From NCBI GenBank assembly GCA_026706025.1, contig JAPOZO010000059.1:1-64000 (forward strand): DNA of 64,000 nucleotides, read 5' to 3'. Every line of letters starts with the position of its first letter. Position 1 is the first letter of the stretch. This DNA comes from Candidatus Poribacteria bacterium (GTDB lineage: Bacteria; Poribacteria; WGA-4E; WGA-3G). Positions 17,386-26,010 of the stretch are shown here, in pieces. Both the position numbers and the translations under genes were made by a program. Below the pieces are notes generated by a model, which was not told the DNA's origin, did no database searches, and saw only the letters and a program-made list of their open reading frames with translations.

Positions 17386-18804
17386 ATGAAACGATTTGCT
17401 TGCTTCGTCCTCATTGCTCTGTTCATATTTTCACCCGCCTTCGCAGCGGACGACAAACTCGCCTCTGGTGCTACCAATCTCTATCACTTCGCCAACCTCT
17501 TGGGTCTTGAGGTACCACTTGAGCAGGTCGAAAACATCGTCGTGGAAAGAGCTCAGGGACCTTACGTCGTCAAGTTTGTCATCATTGACGCTGCAAGTAG
17601 AATCGGGATTGAATTGCAGGAACGCGACCTCAACTATGAGCAGTTACAGGCACTTGAAACACCCGTTATCGCTTGTCTCAAAACCGCATTTGATGACGAA
17701 GACCCTTCGGAAGTGGATGCTATTGCTGTAGACGATTTTGTTGTCGTTGAATCCGCAACTGAAGAATCAGTGCGTGTGTTTGACATGCCCGGTAAATCTT
17801 CACAGGCGACACCCATTGCTCGCGACCGCTTTTTGAAGTACTGGACGGGACAAGTACTAACGTTAAGACCACCCCTCTCCGCAGAATCGACACAACTGCT
17901 TGAAGATATCATAAGTGGAACAACTGCCTATAACGCACAATTTAAAAGCGGCGAGGTCGAATTCTCAATTACGCTGGATGAACGGATTCGACAAGAAAAG
18001 AAGAATTTCTTTGAACGTTTTTTCGGATCAGAAGAGAAGGAGGCGGTCGAGTATGAAGAGCAGGGGTATTGGTACATCACCTACCGATTTGATGGCGATC
18101 GCCACTTTTACGATGTCAAGATACGCAAAAAGATGGAATTGAATGGAAAATCCCTGGAGAACTGGCACGGAATGCACTTTCAATATCGGATAGACGGTAG
18201 AACGCAGTATTTCAGGGAGAAGCCCGATACTGAATGGCAACAACAATTCCCGCATAAGGCGGGACCGCCTTGGGGGGAAGACATACCATCAGACGCTTTC
18301 GAGGCAGCGTTTAACCCTCGCTGGTGGAGCTGGCCACCGTGGGGATTTAAACTCACAGACTTAATTCGCGTCTTTAAACCTATCAGTGTTCAACAAGTTA
18401 ACGTTGAAGGGACACCACATTACTTCCTGACGCTGCAACGCACGGATTTCGACTCAATGCGTACCGATGAAATTTGGCTGGATCCACAAAAAGCGTACCG
18501 ACCGACCCGAATTTTAGCACACCGTAAATCCCTTACCTCCGTGTTCATAGAGGGGCGTGATGGCAAAGTCAGACCCCTACCGCGTGAAAAAGTGCATGCC
18601 CTTACCTCTTATACACACCAGTTCGCACAATTTAAACCCGATATCTGGTTTCCGAAAACTGTCACTATGGAACAATCGTCTGTCGTAGGTGATGAAGATA
18701 AACAACCTCCACGGGTATACCGCAAGACAACCATGCAAGTGCATCGCGCTGTTTTTAACATCCCAATTTCAGAAAAAGACCTGGGCATAACCTCAGACAG
18801 ATAG
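17386..18804 (+). CDS. Exported protein: degenerate C39-peptidase-like domain plus LolA-like domain
   Basis: 472 residues with a clear signal peptide ending AFA-AD near residue 20. Residues 26-162 follow the C39 papain-like pattern, including the alpha-1 helix (SGATNLYHFANLLGLEVPLE), the lPaIA-type strand (LETPVIACLK) and the end block DRFLKYWTGQVLTL. The catalytic cysteine position holds Ser27 and the histidine position appears as Asp117 (DDFVVVE), so it should be proteolytically inactive. Residues about 180-470 resemble a LolA/LppX-like lipid-carrier fold (TDEIWLDPQKAYRPTRI, FKPDIWFPKTVTMEQ). The product is probably periplasmic. An AGGAGG site precedes the ATG. The domain calls rest on pattern recognition and need a profile search. 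Confidence 0.6.
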   Translation: MKRFACFVLIALFIFSPAFAADDKLASGATNLYHFANLLGLEVPLEQVENIVVERAQGPYVVKFVIIDAASRIGIELQERDLNYEQLQALETPVIACLKTAFDDEDPSEVDAIAVDDFVVVESATEESVRVFDMPGKSSQATPIARDRFLKYWTGQVLTLRPPLSAESTQLLEDIISGTTAYNAQFKSGEVEFSITLDERIRQEKKNFFERFFGSEEKEAVEYEEQGYWYITYRFDGDRHFYDVKIRKKMELNGKSLENWHGMHFQYRIDGRTQYFREKPDTEWQQQFPHKAGPPWGEDIPSDAFEAAFNPRWWSWPPWGFKLTDLIRVFKPISVQQVNVEGTPHYFLTLQRTDFDSMRTDEIWLDPQKAYRPTRILAHRKSLTSVFIEGRDGKVRPLPREKVHALTSYTHQFAQFKPDIWFPKTVTMEQSSVVGDEDKQPPRVYRKTTMQVHRAVFNIPISEKDLGITSDR

Positions 18805-18921
18805 CACTACAAAACGAATCGCTGGATAAATGTATTTGAAACATATTTGACTTTACCAAGGGTATATGTTAATCTATTCTTTGGAAACCAATATTCTATA
18901 TTTTAGCGAAAGGTGAAGTTA

Positions 18922-19959
18922 ATGGAACAATGGATTGAACATCTTATTATTGGGTTACCCAGTCTGGCACTTTTTTTGATAATTGCGGTGACGCTTTACA
19001 CGCTCGGTAAAGGCGCGGATTGGCTTGTTGATGAAGCCGTAGCCTTGTCAACACGGTGGGGCTTAGGCAAAGCGGTCATCGGTGCGACAATTGTGAGCGT
19101 CGGCACAACGACACCAGAGGCAGCTGTCTCTGTCCTCTCGGCACTACAAGGCAAACCGGGGCTTGCACTCGGTAACGCCGTCGGCTCAATTATTTGTGAT
19201 ACGGGACTTATCATCGGCTTGGCATCTCTAATAGCACCGTTACCGCTTAACCGTCAGTTGGCATCACGATTGTCAAATGTGCAAGTAGGTGCTGGCATCC
19301 TTCTTGTGGCGGCCTGCTTTCCGTGGGCATCTCCGGCGAAAGTCTTTACGCAAGGTGGCGTTTTGGCACAATTCGTAGGTGTCGTCTTTGTTGTACTGCT
19401 GGCATTGTATATTTGGCAGTCCATCCGATGGGCAGGTTCAACACCATCAGATGCTGAAAGCACAGAAGAAGGAAATGGAGAAGCAGGAGGTGCATTCGGA
19501 ACACTGATTAAACTTATCGGGTCAATCGCTATCATTGTGGTCTCGGCACAAATCCTGATTCCAGCCGTGAGTATCATGGCGGAACGGATTGGCGTGCCGA
19601 AACATATTATTTCGGCGACGCTCGTTGCATTTGGCACATCGCTCCCGGAACTGGTGACAGCGATAACAGCAGTCAGACGTGGACACGGTGAGTTGGCAGT
19701 CGGAAATATTATCGGTGCAGATATCCTGAATGTGCTCTTTGTTGCCGGTGTCTCGGCTGCTGCGACGCAAGGTGGACTACAGGCAGATGGGCAGTTCTTC
19801 CAGTTCTTATTCCCAGCGATGCTGTTTATTCTGATCGTCTTCCGGTGCGGTATCTTCGTGTCGGGTGACCAGTTGAAACGCCCGTTTGGCATCGTGTTAG
19901 TCGCTACATGGCTGTTGGTGACGATCCTGAGCTACGTCCTTTCAATTGAGATGCATTAA
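18922..19959 (+). CDS. Na+/Ca2+ exchanger family (CaCA, YrbG-like) antiporter
   Basis: About 345 residues with 10 predicted membrane helices in two inverted halves joined by an acidic, Gly-rich loop near residues 170-190. Each half has the alpha-repeat signature: VSVGTTTPEAAVSV with GNAVGSIICD in the first and VAFGTSLPELVTAI with GNIIGADILN in the second. The acidic Glu and Asp of these motifs bind Ca2+ and Na+. The ATG at 18922 follows AAAGGTG with good spacing, so I prefer it to the GTG at 18913. The cation actually moved is not provable from sequence. Confidence 0.9.
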   Translation: MEQWIEHLIIGLPSLALFLIIAVTLYTLGKGADWLVDEAVALSTRWGLGKAVIGATIVSVGTTTPEAAVSVLSALQGKPGLALGNAVGSIICDTGLIIGLASLIAPLPLNRQLASRLSNVQVGAGILLVAACFPWASPAKVFTQGGVLAQFVGVVFVVLLALYIWQSIRWAGSTPSDAESTEEGNGEAGGAFGTLIKLIGSIAIIVVSAQILIPAVSIMAERIGVPKHIISATLVAFGTSLPELVTAITAVRRGHGELAVGNIIGADILNVLFVAGVSAAATQGGLQADGQFFQFLFPAMLFILIVFRCGIFVSGDQLKRPFGIVLVATWLLVTILSYVLSIEMH

Positions 19960-19965
19960 TTAAAT

Positions 19966-20000
19966 AGTTATCGGTTGTCAGTTGTCAGTTATCAGTTACA
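19966..20000. repeat. TCAGTT-type repeat downstream of the exchanger gene
   Basis: TAGTTATCGGTTGTCAG then TTGTCAGTTATCAGTTAC lies a few bases past the TAA at 19959. A reverse-oriented partner (CTGATAACTAAA) sits near 20211, so the 330-base spacer 19960-20289 is bracketed by inverted copies. Confidence 0.7.
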
Positions 20001-20068
20001 AGAGGGTTGGGATAATCATAGGGTCTCCTCTTTCTGAAAACTGAAAGGTTTTTCGTATGAAGAATAAG

Positions 20069-20178
20069 AATTTAATCGGGTAATTTTTCCCGATGCCCGG
20101 TGCGGTTAGGAGGGAAACACCCAAGCAAAAACACCGCACCTACCGGGCCTGGGAAAACGCAGAATTACCCAAATATTT
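20069..20178. repeat. Palindromic intergenic element with ACACCCAAGCAAAAAC core
   Basis: Inner arms CCCGGTGCGGT and ACCGCACCTACCGGG flank the loop TTAGGAGGGAAACACCCAAG CAAAAAC. Outer arms (AATTTAATCGGGTAATTTTT against AGAATTACCCAAATATT) are imperfectly inverted. It shares its loop and layout with the element at 33300-33433. No ORF is inside, so it looks like a MITE- or REP-like non-autonomous repeat. The rest of this spacer is TCAGTT repeats and a possible promoter (TATAAT at 20235-20240). Confidence 0.6.
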
Positions 20179-20289
20179 TATTAAACTTCATTAGAAAAAC
20201 CGAACCGATAACTGATAACTAAAGTATGTGATAGTATAATTCCAAGTTTTGAAAAGTATTCAATAAGTTCCTTCAAAGGAGGTACGATA

Positions 20290-21471
20290 ATGAGTAACGA
20301 TCAATCACCTGAGAAAGAAGTCTATCGCGCCCCGGCGTTTGCGGATTTCAAACAGGAACTTTCGGCACCCGGAGCTACACCTGAAAGATTGGAACACTTG
20401 AGAGAACACGGCTTCGTCATCATCAACGATTTTGTTGACAATCCGTGGATTCCGATCCTCCGAGAGGCGGGCCGTCGCGTTACGCAAGCGTGCGCGCCAG
20501 AAAACGGCTACGATGTCATCGACTGCTCAAAGGGATACGTTCACCGCGCAGGTGAGAATGAACCTTGGGCAATCCGAGGCATCCTCCATCCTGCTTTTAA
20601 AGAACCCGATTTCGCTCAATTTTACGGATCACCCGATTTCACCGGCTTCGTCAACGCATGGTGCGGCGTGGAGCCTGAAGACCTTGTGATGACGAATATA
20701 CTTCTCTGGTGCAACCCCCGTAAAAAAGAGAATAGGCTCGGATGGCACCGAGACGTGACATGGTGGGGTACTGGAAAAAGTTACTTCTCACAAGAAGATG
20801 ACCGAGGAGACGGAACTGAGGCTTATTCCGAAGAGGTTGAGCGGATCCGCTGGAAAGAGATTCAAGAAGACAACGAGAAACGCATCACCGAACGGAACGG
20901 CGTCGGTATGTTTTTGGCACTTGCAGATGATGAATGCCATGAACTCGTTGTCGGGAGCCACAGCCGCTGGCGAACTCCGCTTGAGCATGACGTGCTGCTC
21001 CCAAAATCCATGAAGGATCAAGGTGTACCCTACACACCGAGTTGGAACGGCACGGATTCACTCCCCGGACAGGTCGCGATTCGGCTTAAGGCAGGCCAAG
21101 CCCTCATCCGTAACGGCGCGACGATCCATACGGGGCATACCGTGCCTGAGCGTGAACGCAACACGCTGTCAATTGGTTGGTCGAAGTGGGGCGGTCCCTC
21201 TGAGGAGGAGCCAAAGGTTGTCGATGCACGATTCGCGTGGCAGCTCGACCCCGCTGTTCGTGAGGCACTTCCGCATGAATGGATGAAGACCGCCTGGGAT
21301 CGCTGGGCAGCAAACCACAAGCTCGGCGATAGACTTGAAGATCGCTATGCTGGCTTTGACATCCAACGTATCAAGGCGGGTGAAGTCGTCGGGTGGCGAA
21401 CGGAATTGGAACGTCAAGCTGCCGCTGCAGGCGACGAGTGGGAACGCTATCAAACTGTGTCGGAATCGTAG
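20290..21471 (+). CDS. Phytanoyl-CoA dioxygenase (PhyH)-like Fe(II)/2-oxoglutarate enzyme
   Basis: 393 residues. The double-stranded beta-helix iron site appears as His153-x-Asp155 in LGWHRDVTWWG and a distal histidine in GATIHTGHTVPERERN (His280 or His283), with an Arg after it to hold 2-oxoglutarate. Such enzymes hydroxylate small molecules with O2 and 2-oxoglutarate; the substrate here is unknown. An acidic insert (about 165-205) separates the two halves. AAAGGAGG lies about eight bases before the ATG, and a TATAAT at 20235-20240 gives a likely promoter whose weak -35 region falls within a TCAGTT repeat. The transcript ends at a strong terminator. Confidence 0.87.
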   Translation: MSNDQSPEKEVYRAPAFADFKQELSAPGATPERLEHLREHGFVIINDFVDNPWIPILREAGRRVTQACAPENGYDVIDCSKGYVHRAGENEPWAIRGILHPAFKEPDFAQFYGSPDFTGFVNAWCGVEPEDLVMTNILLWCNPRKKENRLGWHRDVTWWGTGKSYFSQEDDRGDGTEAYSEEVERIRWKEIQEDNEKRITERNGVGMFLALADDECHELVVGSHSRWRTPLEHDVLLPKSMKDQGVPYTPSWNGTDSLPGQVAIRLKAGQALIRNGATIHTGHTVPERERNTLSIGWSKWGGPSEEEPKVVDARFAWQLDPAVREALPHEWMKTAWDRWAANHKLGDRLEDRYAGFDIQRIKAGEVVGWRTELERQAAAAGDEWERYQTVSES

Positions 21472-21485
21472 AGGCACAAAATGTG

Positions 21486-21521
21486 AAGGCGGATCTTCGG
21501 ATCCGCCTTTTTTGTTTTTTG
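21486..21521 (+). terminator. Strong Rho-independent terminator after the first PhyH gene
   Basis: AAGGCGGATC, the stable tetraloop TTCG and GATCCGCCTT form a perfect 10-bp stem, followed by TTTTTGTTTTTT. It begins about 15 bases after the TAG stop at 21471. Confidence 0.95.
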
Positions 21522-21589
21522 AGCCAACCACCGCCCCCCTCCGTAGAAGCGATGCTCACCGACTGCTAACCGCCGATGACTGATAGCCA

Positions 21590-22576
21590 TTAAGCCGGTG
21601 GTGCGATGAGACGGACAAATGAACGGGAAACCTCATCCAGTTCATCCCGTACCGCTGCATCGAGTTCCCAACCGACACCGCCGAGTGTATCGTCGAGTTG
21701 TTCAATCGTATCGCTGCCACTGATTGCGACTGTGACTTCCGGATGCGACAACACCCACGCGACAGCGAGTTGGGCAGGCGTTTTGCCCAACTCCGCTGCG
21801 AGCCGCTTAAGCGTCAATATCACCTGACCAGTTGCGCCGCTCATTCGTTGCAAAAATTCATCACGGAGGCGTGTTCCCCATAAAGTGCCTTCGGGAGGCG
21901 GTTCATCTGGAGAATAGACCCCGCTTAACAGACCAACGGCTAATGGACTATAAGCCATAACCCCTAACCCTTCCTCACGCACCAAGCCGAACAATTCGGT
22001 TTCCATATCCCGATTTAAGAGGTTATACATGTTCTGAATACACATATAGGGCGTTGCGTTAATCCTATCAGCAATCCAGAGTGCCTTACACGCCTGCCAT
22101 GCTTGATGATTACAGCAACCGATATAGCGTACCTTACCCGAACGTACCAGATCGTCCATTGCGCGAACGGTTTCTTCTTGCGGTGTCGTTTCATCGGGCG
22201 CGTGGATAAGATAGACATCAATATGATCGGTGTTCAGACGCGTTAGGGAACGTTCTACCTCCCGCATGATATGGTAGCGCGACAAACCGGCATCATTTGG
22301 ACCTGGACCGATCTGACTGAAGACCTTTGAGGTAATCACAACGTCATCTCGTTTACCCTGAATTGCTTTACCGAGAACCTCCTCGGAGCGACCGATATTG
22401 GCGCGATCGTCCATAAGTCCATAGATATTGGCGCAATCAATAAGGTTGATACCAGAATCGATGGCGTGTTCAATGAGTCTTTGGGCATCATCTGCATCAC
22501 CTTGTCCTCTGAGTCCTAAGCCTAACGCCAACGGACTCACTTTAACCCCTGCTTTTCCAAAATTAACATATTCCAT
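21590..22576 (-). CDS. Aldo/keto reductase
   Basis: 328 residues, normal for the family. The catalytic tetrad is visible: Asp and Tyr in INLIDCANIYG, Lys in VVITSKVFSQ and His in VYLIHAPDE. The NADPH-binding C-terminal block is present as VAISGSDTIEQLDDTLGG. It would reduce an aldehyde or ketone, or oxidise a sugar, in the cytoplasm. The EYVNFGKAGVKVSPLALGLG start and sequence style are those of the sugar-oxidoreductase-like AKR group; the substrate is unknown. It faces the PhyH gene convergently, separated by the terminator. Confidence 0.9.
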   Translation of the reverse strand: MEYVNFGKAGVKVSPLALGLGLRGQGDADDAQRLIEHAIDSGINLIDCANIYGLMDDRANIGRSEEVLGKAIQGKRDDVVITSKVFSQIGPGPNDAGLSRYHIMREVERSLTRLNTDHIDVYLIHAPDETTPQEETVRAMDDLVRSGKVRYIGCCNHQAWQACKALWIADRINATPYMCIQNMYNLLNRDMETELFGLVREEGLGVMAYSPLAVGLLSGVYSPDEPPPEGTLWGTRLRDEFLQRMSGATGQVILTLKRLAAELGKTPAQLAVAWVLSHPEVTVAISGSDTIEQLDDTLGGVGWELDAAVRDELDEVSRSFVRLIAPPA

Positions 22577-22670
22577 AGACAGAGTTCCTTAATCTCCTGT
22601 TAGTTGACTATACTATTCAAACGTGTTTACAAATTACCGAATTGTTCATTTTCATTCAATATGATTTCAG

Positions 22671-22745
22671 ACAGATGCCGCCCCTACGGGGCTTGAAAAT
22701 TTAGGGAAACCGCTGATTCTACACAGATGCCGCCCCTACGGGGCT
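22671..22745. repeat. Two direct copies of a 23-base repeat containing a CCCCTACGGGG palindrome
   Basis: ACAGATGCCGCCCCTACGGG-GCT occurs at 22671-22693 and again at 22723-22745, 52 bases apart. Each contains the self-complementary GCCCCTACGGGGC. They fill much of the spacer between the aldo/keto reductase and pseudouridine synthase genes. Confidence 0.85.
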
Positions 22746-22786
22746 GCTGAACTTTTTCCGAATCTCTATTCAACTCAACCGATACG

Positions 22787-23773
22787 TTAAGTTGAAACCA
22801 TATTAATTTGATACATCCGTAAGGCATTTACGACCCGCTGCATATCTTTTGGCATCGGTGCTGAAAAAGTCAAGTTTTCGCTTGTAGCCGGATGTTCAAA
22901 GCCGAGCAGTCGGGCATGTAATGCCTGACGCTTGAGCTGCGCAAGTGTCTGTTTCAACGCCGCTGTATCGGCATCGTTTCGCGCGCGTTGTTCACCGCCA
23001 TAAACAGCGTCTCCAGCGACTGGGTGTCCGATGTGTTGAAGATGGACGCGAATCTGATGGAGTCGTCCGGTTTCGAGCGTAAGTTGAACAAGTGCGAACT
23101 TGGGATACCTTTCCAAAACTTCATAGTGCGTAACGGCATGCCGTCCACCGGTTTCAACGACTGTCATTCGCCGTCGATCTCGCCGACTTCTTGCAATTCG
23201 GGCATCAATCGTCCCAGTGGTTTTCGCCGGTATGCCACACACGACAGCAACATATTGCTTTGTAATGCTATGTTGCTCAAATTGTACGGATAGACCTCGA
23301 TGCACAACATCTGTTTTCGCAACAACGAGGATCCCAGACGTGTCCTTGTCCAATCTGTGAACAATCCCCGGTCGTTCTATACCACCGATGCCGGATAGAT
23401 CGGTGCAGTGCGCCAGCAGTGCATTGACAAGCGTCCCGACGTTCACGCCGTTCGCGGGATGAACGAGCATTCCAGCAGGTTTGTTTAGAACGATTAAGTG
23501 GCTATCCTCGTGAAGAATGTCAAGCGGAATGCTCTCAGGTGCTACGGTGTCTAAAGGGCGAGGTGGTGGTAGTGTTAAACATACGCGGTCGCCATCTCGG
23601 AGCAAATAACTCGGTTGTTTCGCTACTTTATCATTGACGGTAACATCGCCATCGCGAATCAGCCGCTGCAGATAGGTTCGAGACATCGCTTCAGTTGCGT
23701 GGAGCAAAAACCGATCCAAACGGGTGCCGCTATGCTCCTTTTTGATGTGGTAGACCGTCGTTTCATACTTCAT
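22787..23773 (-). CDS. rluD: RluD-family 23S rRNA pseudouridine synthase
   Basis: About 328 residues from the ATG at 23773. The upstream in-frame TTG at 23809 would add 12 residues without family similarity. An N-terminal S4 RNA-binding domain (GTRLDRFLLHATEAMSRTYL, about 15-75) is followed by the pseudouridine synthase domain with the catalytic-Asp motif GIVHRLDKDTSGILVV. The later block LETGRLHQIRVHLQHIGHPV is also typical. It isomerises uridines in 23S rRNA. RluD, RluC and related enzymes share this layout, so the exact target uridines are inferred. Confidence 0.88.
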   Translation of the reverse strand: MKYETTVYHIKKEHSGTRLDRFLLHATEAMSRTYLQRLIRDGDVTVNDKVAKQPSYLLRDGDRVCLTLPPPRPLDTVAPESIPLDILHEDSHLIVLNKPAGMLVHPANGVNVGTLVNALLAHCTDLSGIGGIERPGIVHRLDKDTSGILVVAKTDVVHRGLSVQFEQHSITKQYVAVVCGIPAKTTGTIDARIARSRRDRRRMTVVETGGRHAVTHYEVLERYPKFALVQLTLETGRLHQIRVHLQHIGHPVAGDAVYGGEQRARNDADTAALKQTLAQLKRQALHARLLGFEHPATSENLTFSAPMPKDMQRVVNALRMYQINMVST

Positions 23774-23820
23774 CCAAGTTATTATATATCTTAGTCTTGC
23801 ATTTGTCAATTGCTTGATTA

Positions 23821-23953
23821 GTTTTCAGTTGTCAGTACTCAGTTATCAGTTAAGACGCAGTTGTAAATCTCATTAGCAAGGCGGAAAGCTGATAACCAGT
23901 CCTCTGACAACTGAAAGGCGATGCAGTCGCCATACTGATAACTGAAAACTGAA
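23821..23953. repeat. TCAGTT-type element with inverted arms between rluD and truA
   Basis: The left part reads GTTTTCAGTTGTCAGTACTC then AGTTATCAGTTAAG. The right part has the reverse orientation (CTGACAACTGAAAGG and TGATAACTGAAAACTGAA). It fills the divergent rluD-truA spacer and ends just before the truA promoter. Confidence 0.7.
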
Positions 23954-23958
23954 TTGAT

Positions 23959-23987
23959 TTGACACTTAATATGGAATGTGATACGCT
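23959..23987 (+). promoter_or_regulatory. Sigma-70-type promoter of truA
   Basis: TTGACA, a 17-base spacer and TACGCT. Predicted initiation near 23994 lies downstream of the in-frame GTG/ATG codons at 23978 and 23990, which supports the truA start at 24029. Confidence 0.6.
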
Positions 23988-24028
23988 TTATGTATGAGGC
24001 TTTCAGATGCCGACGACAGGGTGATACA

Positions 24029-24814
24029 ATGCGAAATATCAAACTCGTGCTTGAATATGACGGCACGAACTACAACGGTTGGCAGACACAGCCAAATGTA
24101 CCAACAGTCCAAGCCACAATCGAAAACGCCTTGACGAAACTAACGAAAACTCCGATCCAGATCACAGGAGCCGGGAGGACAGATAGCGGTGTCCACGCGG
24201 AAGGACAGGTAGCGAATTTTCGGACGGCTGCGCAGATGCCACTCATCGCTTTTCAGAAAGGACTCAACGCCACACTACCACGGGATATTATTGTCTGCTC
24301 TGCATCAGAGGTGCCCGCCGATTTTCATGCACGTTTCAGTGCGACAAGTCGGCGATATCGGTATACGATTTTGAATAGAGAATACCCGAGTGCGCTTTCA
24401 CGACAGACAAGTTATTTTTTCCCCGAAGAAATCAACGTGTCAAAAATAAGTGACCTTTGCCAAACTCTGATTGGAAAATCGGACTTCTCCTCTTTTCAAA
24501 AGACAGGAAGTGATCGTATCAATCCTGTCTGTGAGATTTACGAGACACACTGGTGGCAGAAAGAACCATACATCCATTTTGAAATCGAAGCCGATTCGTT
24601 TCTGCGTGGTATGGTCCGCGCGATCGTCGGCACCGTGCTAACTTTTAATCGCAAATTTTTGCTTGCAAGCGGCGCGAAAAATATGAAATATGAGGATGCT
24701 AAAACCGAGCTTTTCCGCATTTTAGGAGCCAAAGATAGGTCTGCAGCAGGGATGTCAGTCCCAGCACACGGATTGTCGCTCATTAGTGTCAAATATAAGC
24801 CTCACCACTTTTAA
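24029..24814 (+). CDS. truA: tRNA pseudouridine(38-40) synthase
   Basis: 261 residues from the ATG at 24029, the usual TruA start (MRNIKLVLEYDGTNYNGWQ) with AGGGTG before it. The catalytic Asp lies in GAGRTDSGVHAEGQVANF. The FSATSRRYRYTILN and SFLRGMVRAIVGT blocks are the other family signatures. TruA modifies uridines in the anticodon stem-loop of several tRNAs. It is divergent from the rluD-type gene, so two pseudouridine synthases share one intergenic region. Confidence 0.94.
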   Translation: MRNIKLVLEYDGTNYNGWQTQPNVPTVQATIENALTKLTKTPIQITGAGRTDSGVHAEGQVANFRTAAQMPLIAFQKGLNATLPRDIIVCSASEVPADFHARFSATSRRYRYTILNREYPSALSRQTSYFFPEEINVSKISDLCQTLIGKSDFSSFQKTGSDRINPVCEIYETHWWQKEPYIHFEIEADSFLRGMVRAIVGTVLTFNRKFLLASGAKNMKYEDAKTELFRILGAKDRSAAGMSVPAHGLSLISVKYKPHHF

Positions 24815-24909
24815 GGTGAATAGGTATCGTCTATCGACAATCAGTCAAAAGGAACTTTAGCAAATCAGGAGTATTGAGTACCCCCCAATGGGCATTATTG
24901 GTTACAAAA

Positions 24910-24953
24910 CCCCTCTTAACTCTCACTGCAAGGCAAACTGAAGACCGACAACT
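24910..24953. repeat. TCAGTT-family fragment with CTCTCACTGCAAGGC segment
   Basis: CCTCTTAACTCTCACTGCAA then GGCAAACTGAAGACCGACAAC closely matches the sequence at 47205-47245, which carries CTCTCACTGCGAGGC plus reverse-oriented TCAGTT units. It lies just upstream of the HD-domain gene. Confidence 0.65.
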
Positions 24954-24970
24954 ACTCAAAAGGAGTTTTT

Positions 24971-25984
24971 ATGAACTATAGCCAAGTCTTGAATGAATTG
25001 GAAACTTTAGTCAACGAAACCTTCACGCTTTGGGAACACAACCGTGTTGGTTTTCAATGGCGACACTATACATGGAACCACACGATGCGTGTGCGTGCGA
25101 CGAGTATGGAACTCGGTAGACGGGAAGGCGGCGACGTGAAACTGCTTGAAGTTGCTGGCACGCTGCACGACATCACTAAACGATATGACGGTGATTTTAA
25201 GACCGACGATGAAGGAAAACGTGTCTTCACCCCTGATGGTTTTTGGTTAAACGAGCCGCTTACGCCTGCCGGTCAGAACATCGTTACGGAACTTTACAAC
25301 AAGCATAACCTCCACGGTAAGGTCCATCACGAATCCGGGGCAGTTATTACTGAGAATATCTTAGCGATGTACGACTTTGAACCGGCTTTCGTGGAAGCTG
25401 CGACAGCTGTTGTTTTCGCACATCTCAAGCCTACGAACCTCACAGAGGAGAATTTTAAACTGCTCTACAACAGGATTGAAAACCAGATCCTCTATGATGC
25501 AGACACTATGGATCCGAACGTCGGCTATACCGGTTTTTTCCGAAACATTCACATTCACGCCTATTTCGCACTCCAACGCGGAAACTTCGATTTAGAGGAT
25601 TATGTGCGGAACCTGCCGCGCTGGATTAACTCGAAGCAGGAATTCGTTGACAAACTTCTAACCGAATCCTCTCGTGAACTTGCCCAAGGGCGACAGGACA
25701 GGAATCAGCGGCTTTTCTTGCAAATGGTAGATGAATTAGAGGATATGGAGATCAATCGGAAATACGGGCTGCTCGGTATCATCGAATATTTCGTGAGTGA
25801 GAATGAGGACCCGCACTTCTTGAACCAACTTGACCACCTGACAAGCGAGTGGCTCCCACAAAGGAAACAGTGGTTGGCAGAAGAGGAAAAAGACGCATCA
25901 GCACGTGACCGCGCTCAATCGGCTATTGATCGCGTTGACGATTTTCTGACGTTAATGATCCGTGAAAGCAAAGGAGAAATTTAA
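24971..25984 (+). CDS. HD-domain phosphohydrolase-like protein
   Basis: 337 residues. Metal-binding HD residues appear as His37 (NHTMRVRATSMELG), His66-Asp67 (AGTLHDITKRYDG), later histidines in KVHHESGAVITENIL, and Asp in ILYDADTMDPN near residue 178. This fits the HD superfamily of metal-dependent phosphohydrolases or HDIG-like hydrolases. The C-terminal third is helical and charged. AAAAGGAG precedes the ATG. The next gene, a PhyH dioxygenase, starts 26 bases later on the same strand, so the two probably share a transcript and perhaps a pathway. The substrate is unknown. Confidence 0.8.
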   Translation: MNYSQVLNELETLVNETFTLWEHNRVGFQWRHYTWNHTMRVRATSMELGRREGGDVKLLEVAGTLHDITKRYDGDFKTDDEGKRVFTPDGFWLNEPLTPAGQNIVTELYNKHNLHGKVHHESGAVITENILAMYDFEPAFVEAATAVVFAHLKPTNLTEENFKLLYNRIENQILYDADTMDPNVGYTGFFRNIHIHAYFALQRGNFDLEDYVRNLPRWINSKQEFVDKLLTESSRELAQGRQDRNQRLFLQMVDELEDMEINRKYGLLGIIEYFVSENEDPHFLNQLDHLTSEWLPQRKQWLAEEEKDASARDRAQSAIDRVDDFLTLMIRESKGEI

Positions 25985-26010
25985 GGCGTGGCTTGCCAGA
26001 AGGAGTTGCT

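Noticed and set aside
23774-23809. TTG start giving rluD 12 more residues
   Set aside because: The extra residues have no family similarity and no ribosome site; the ATG at 23773 begins where the S4-domain lead-in normally starts.
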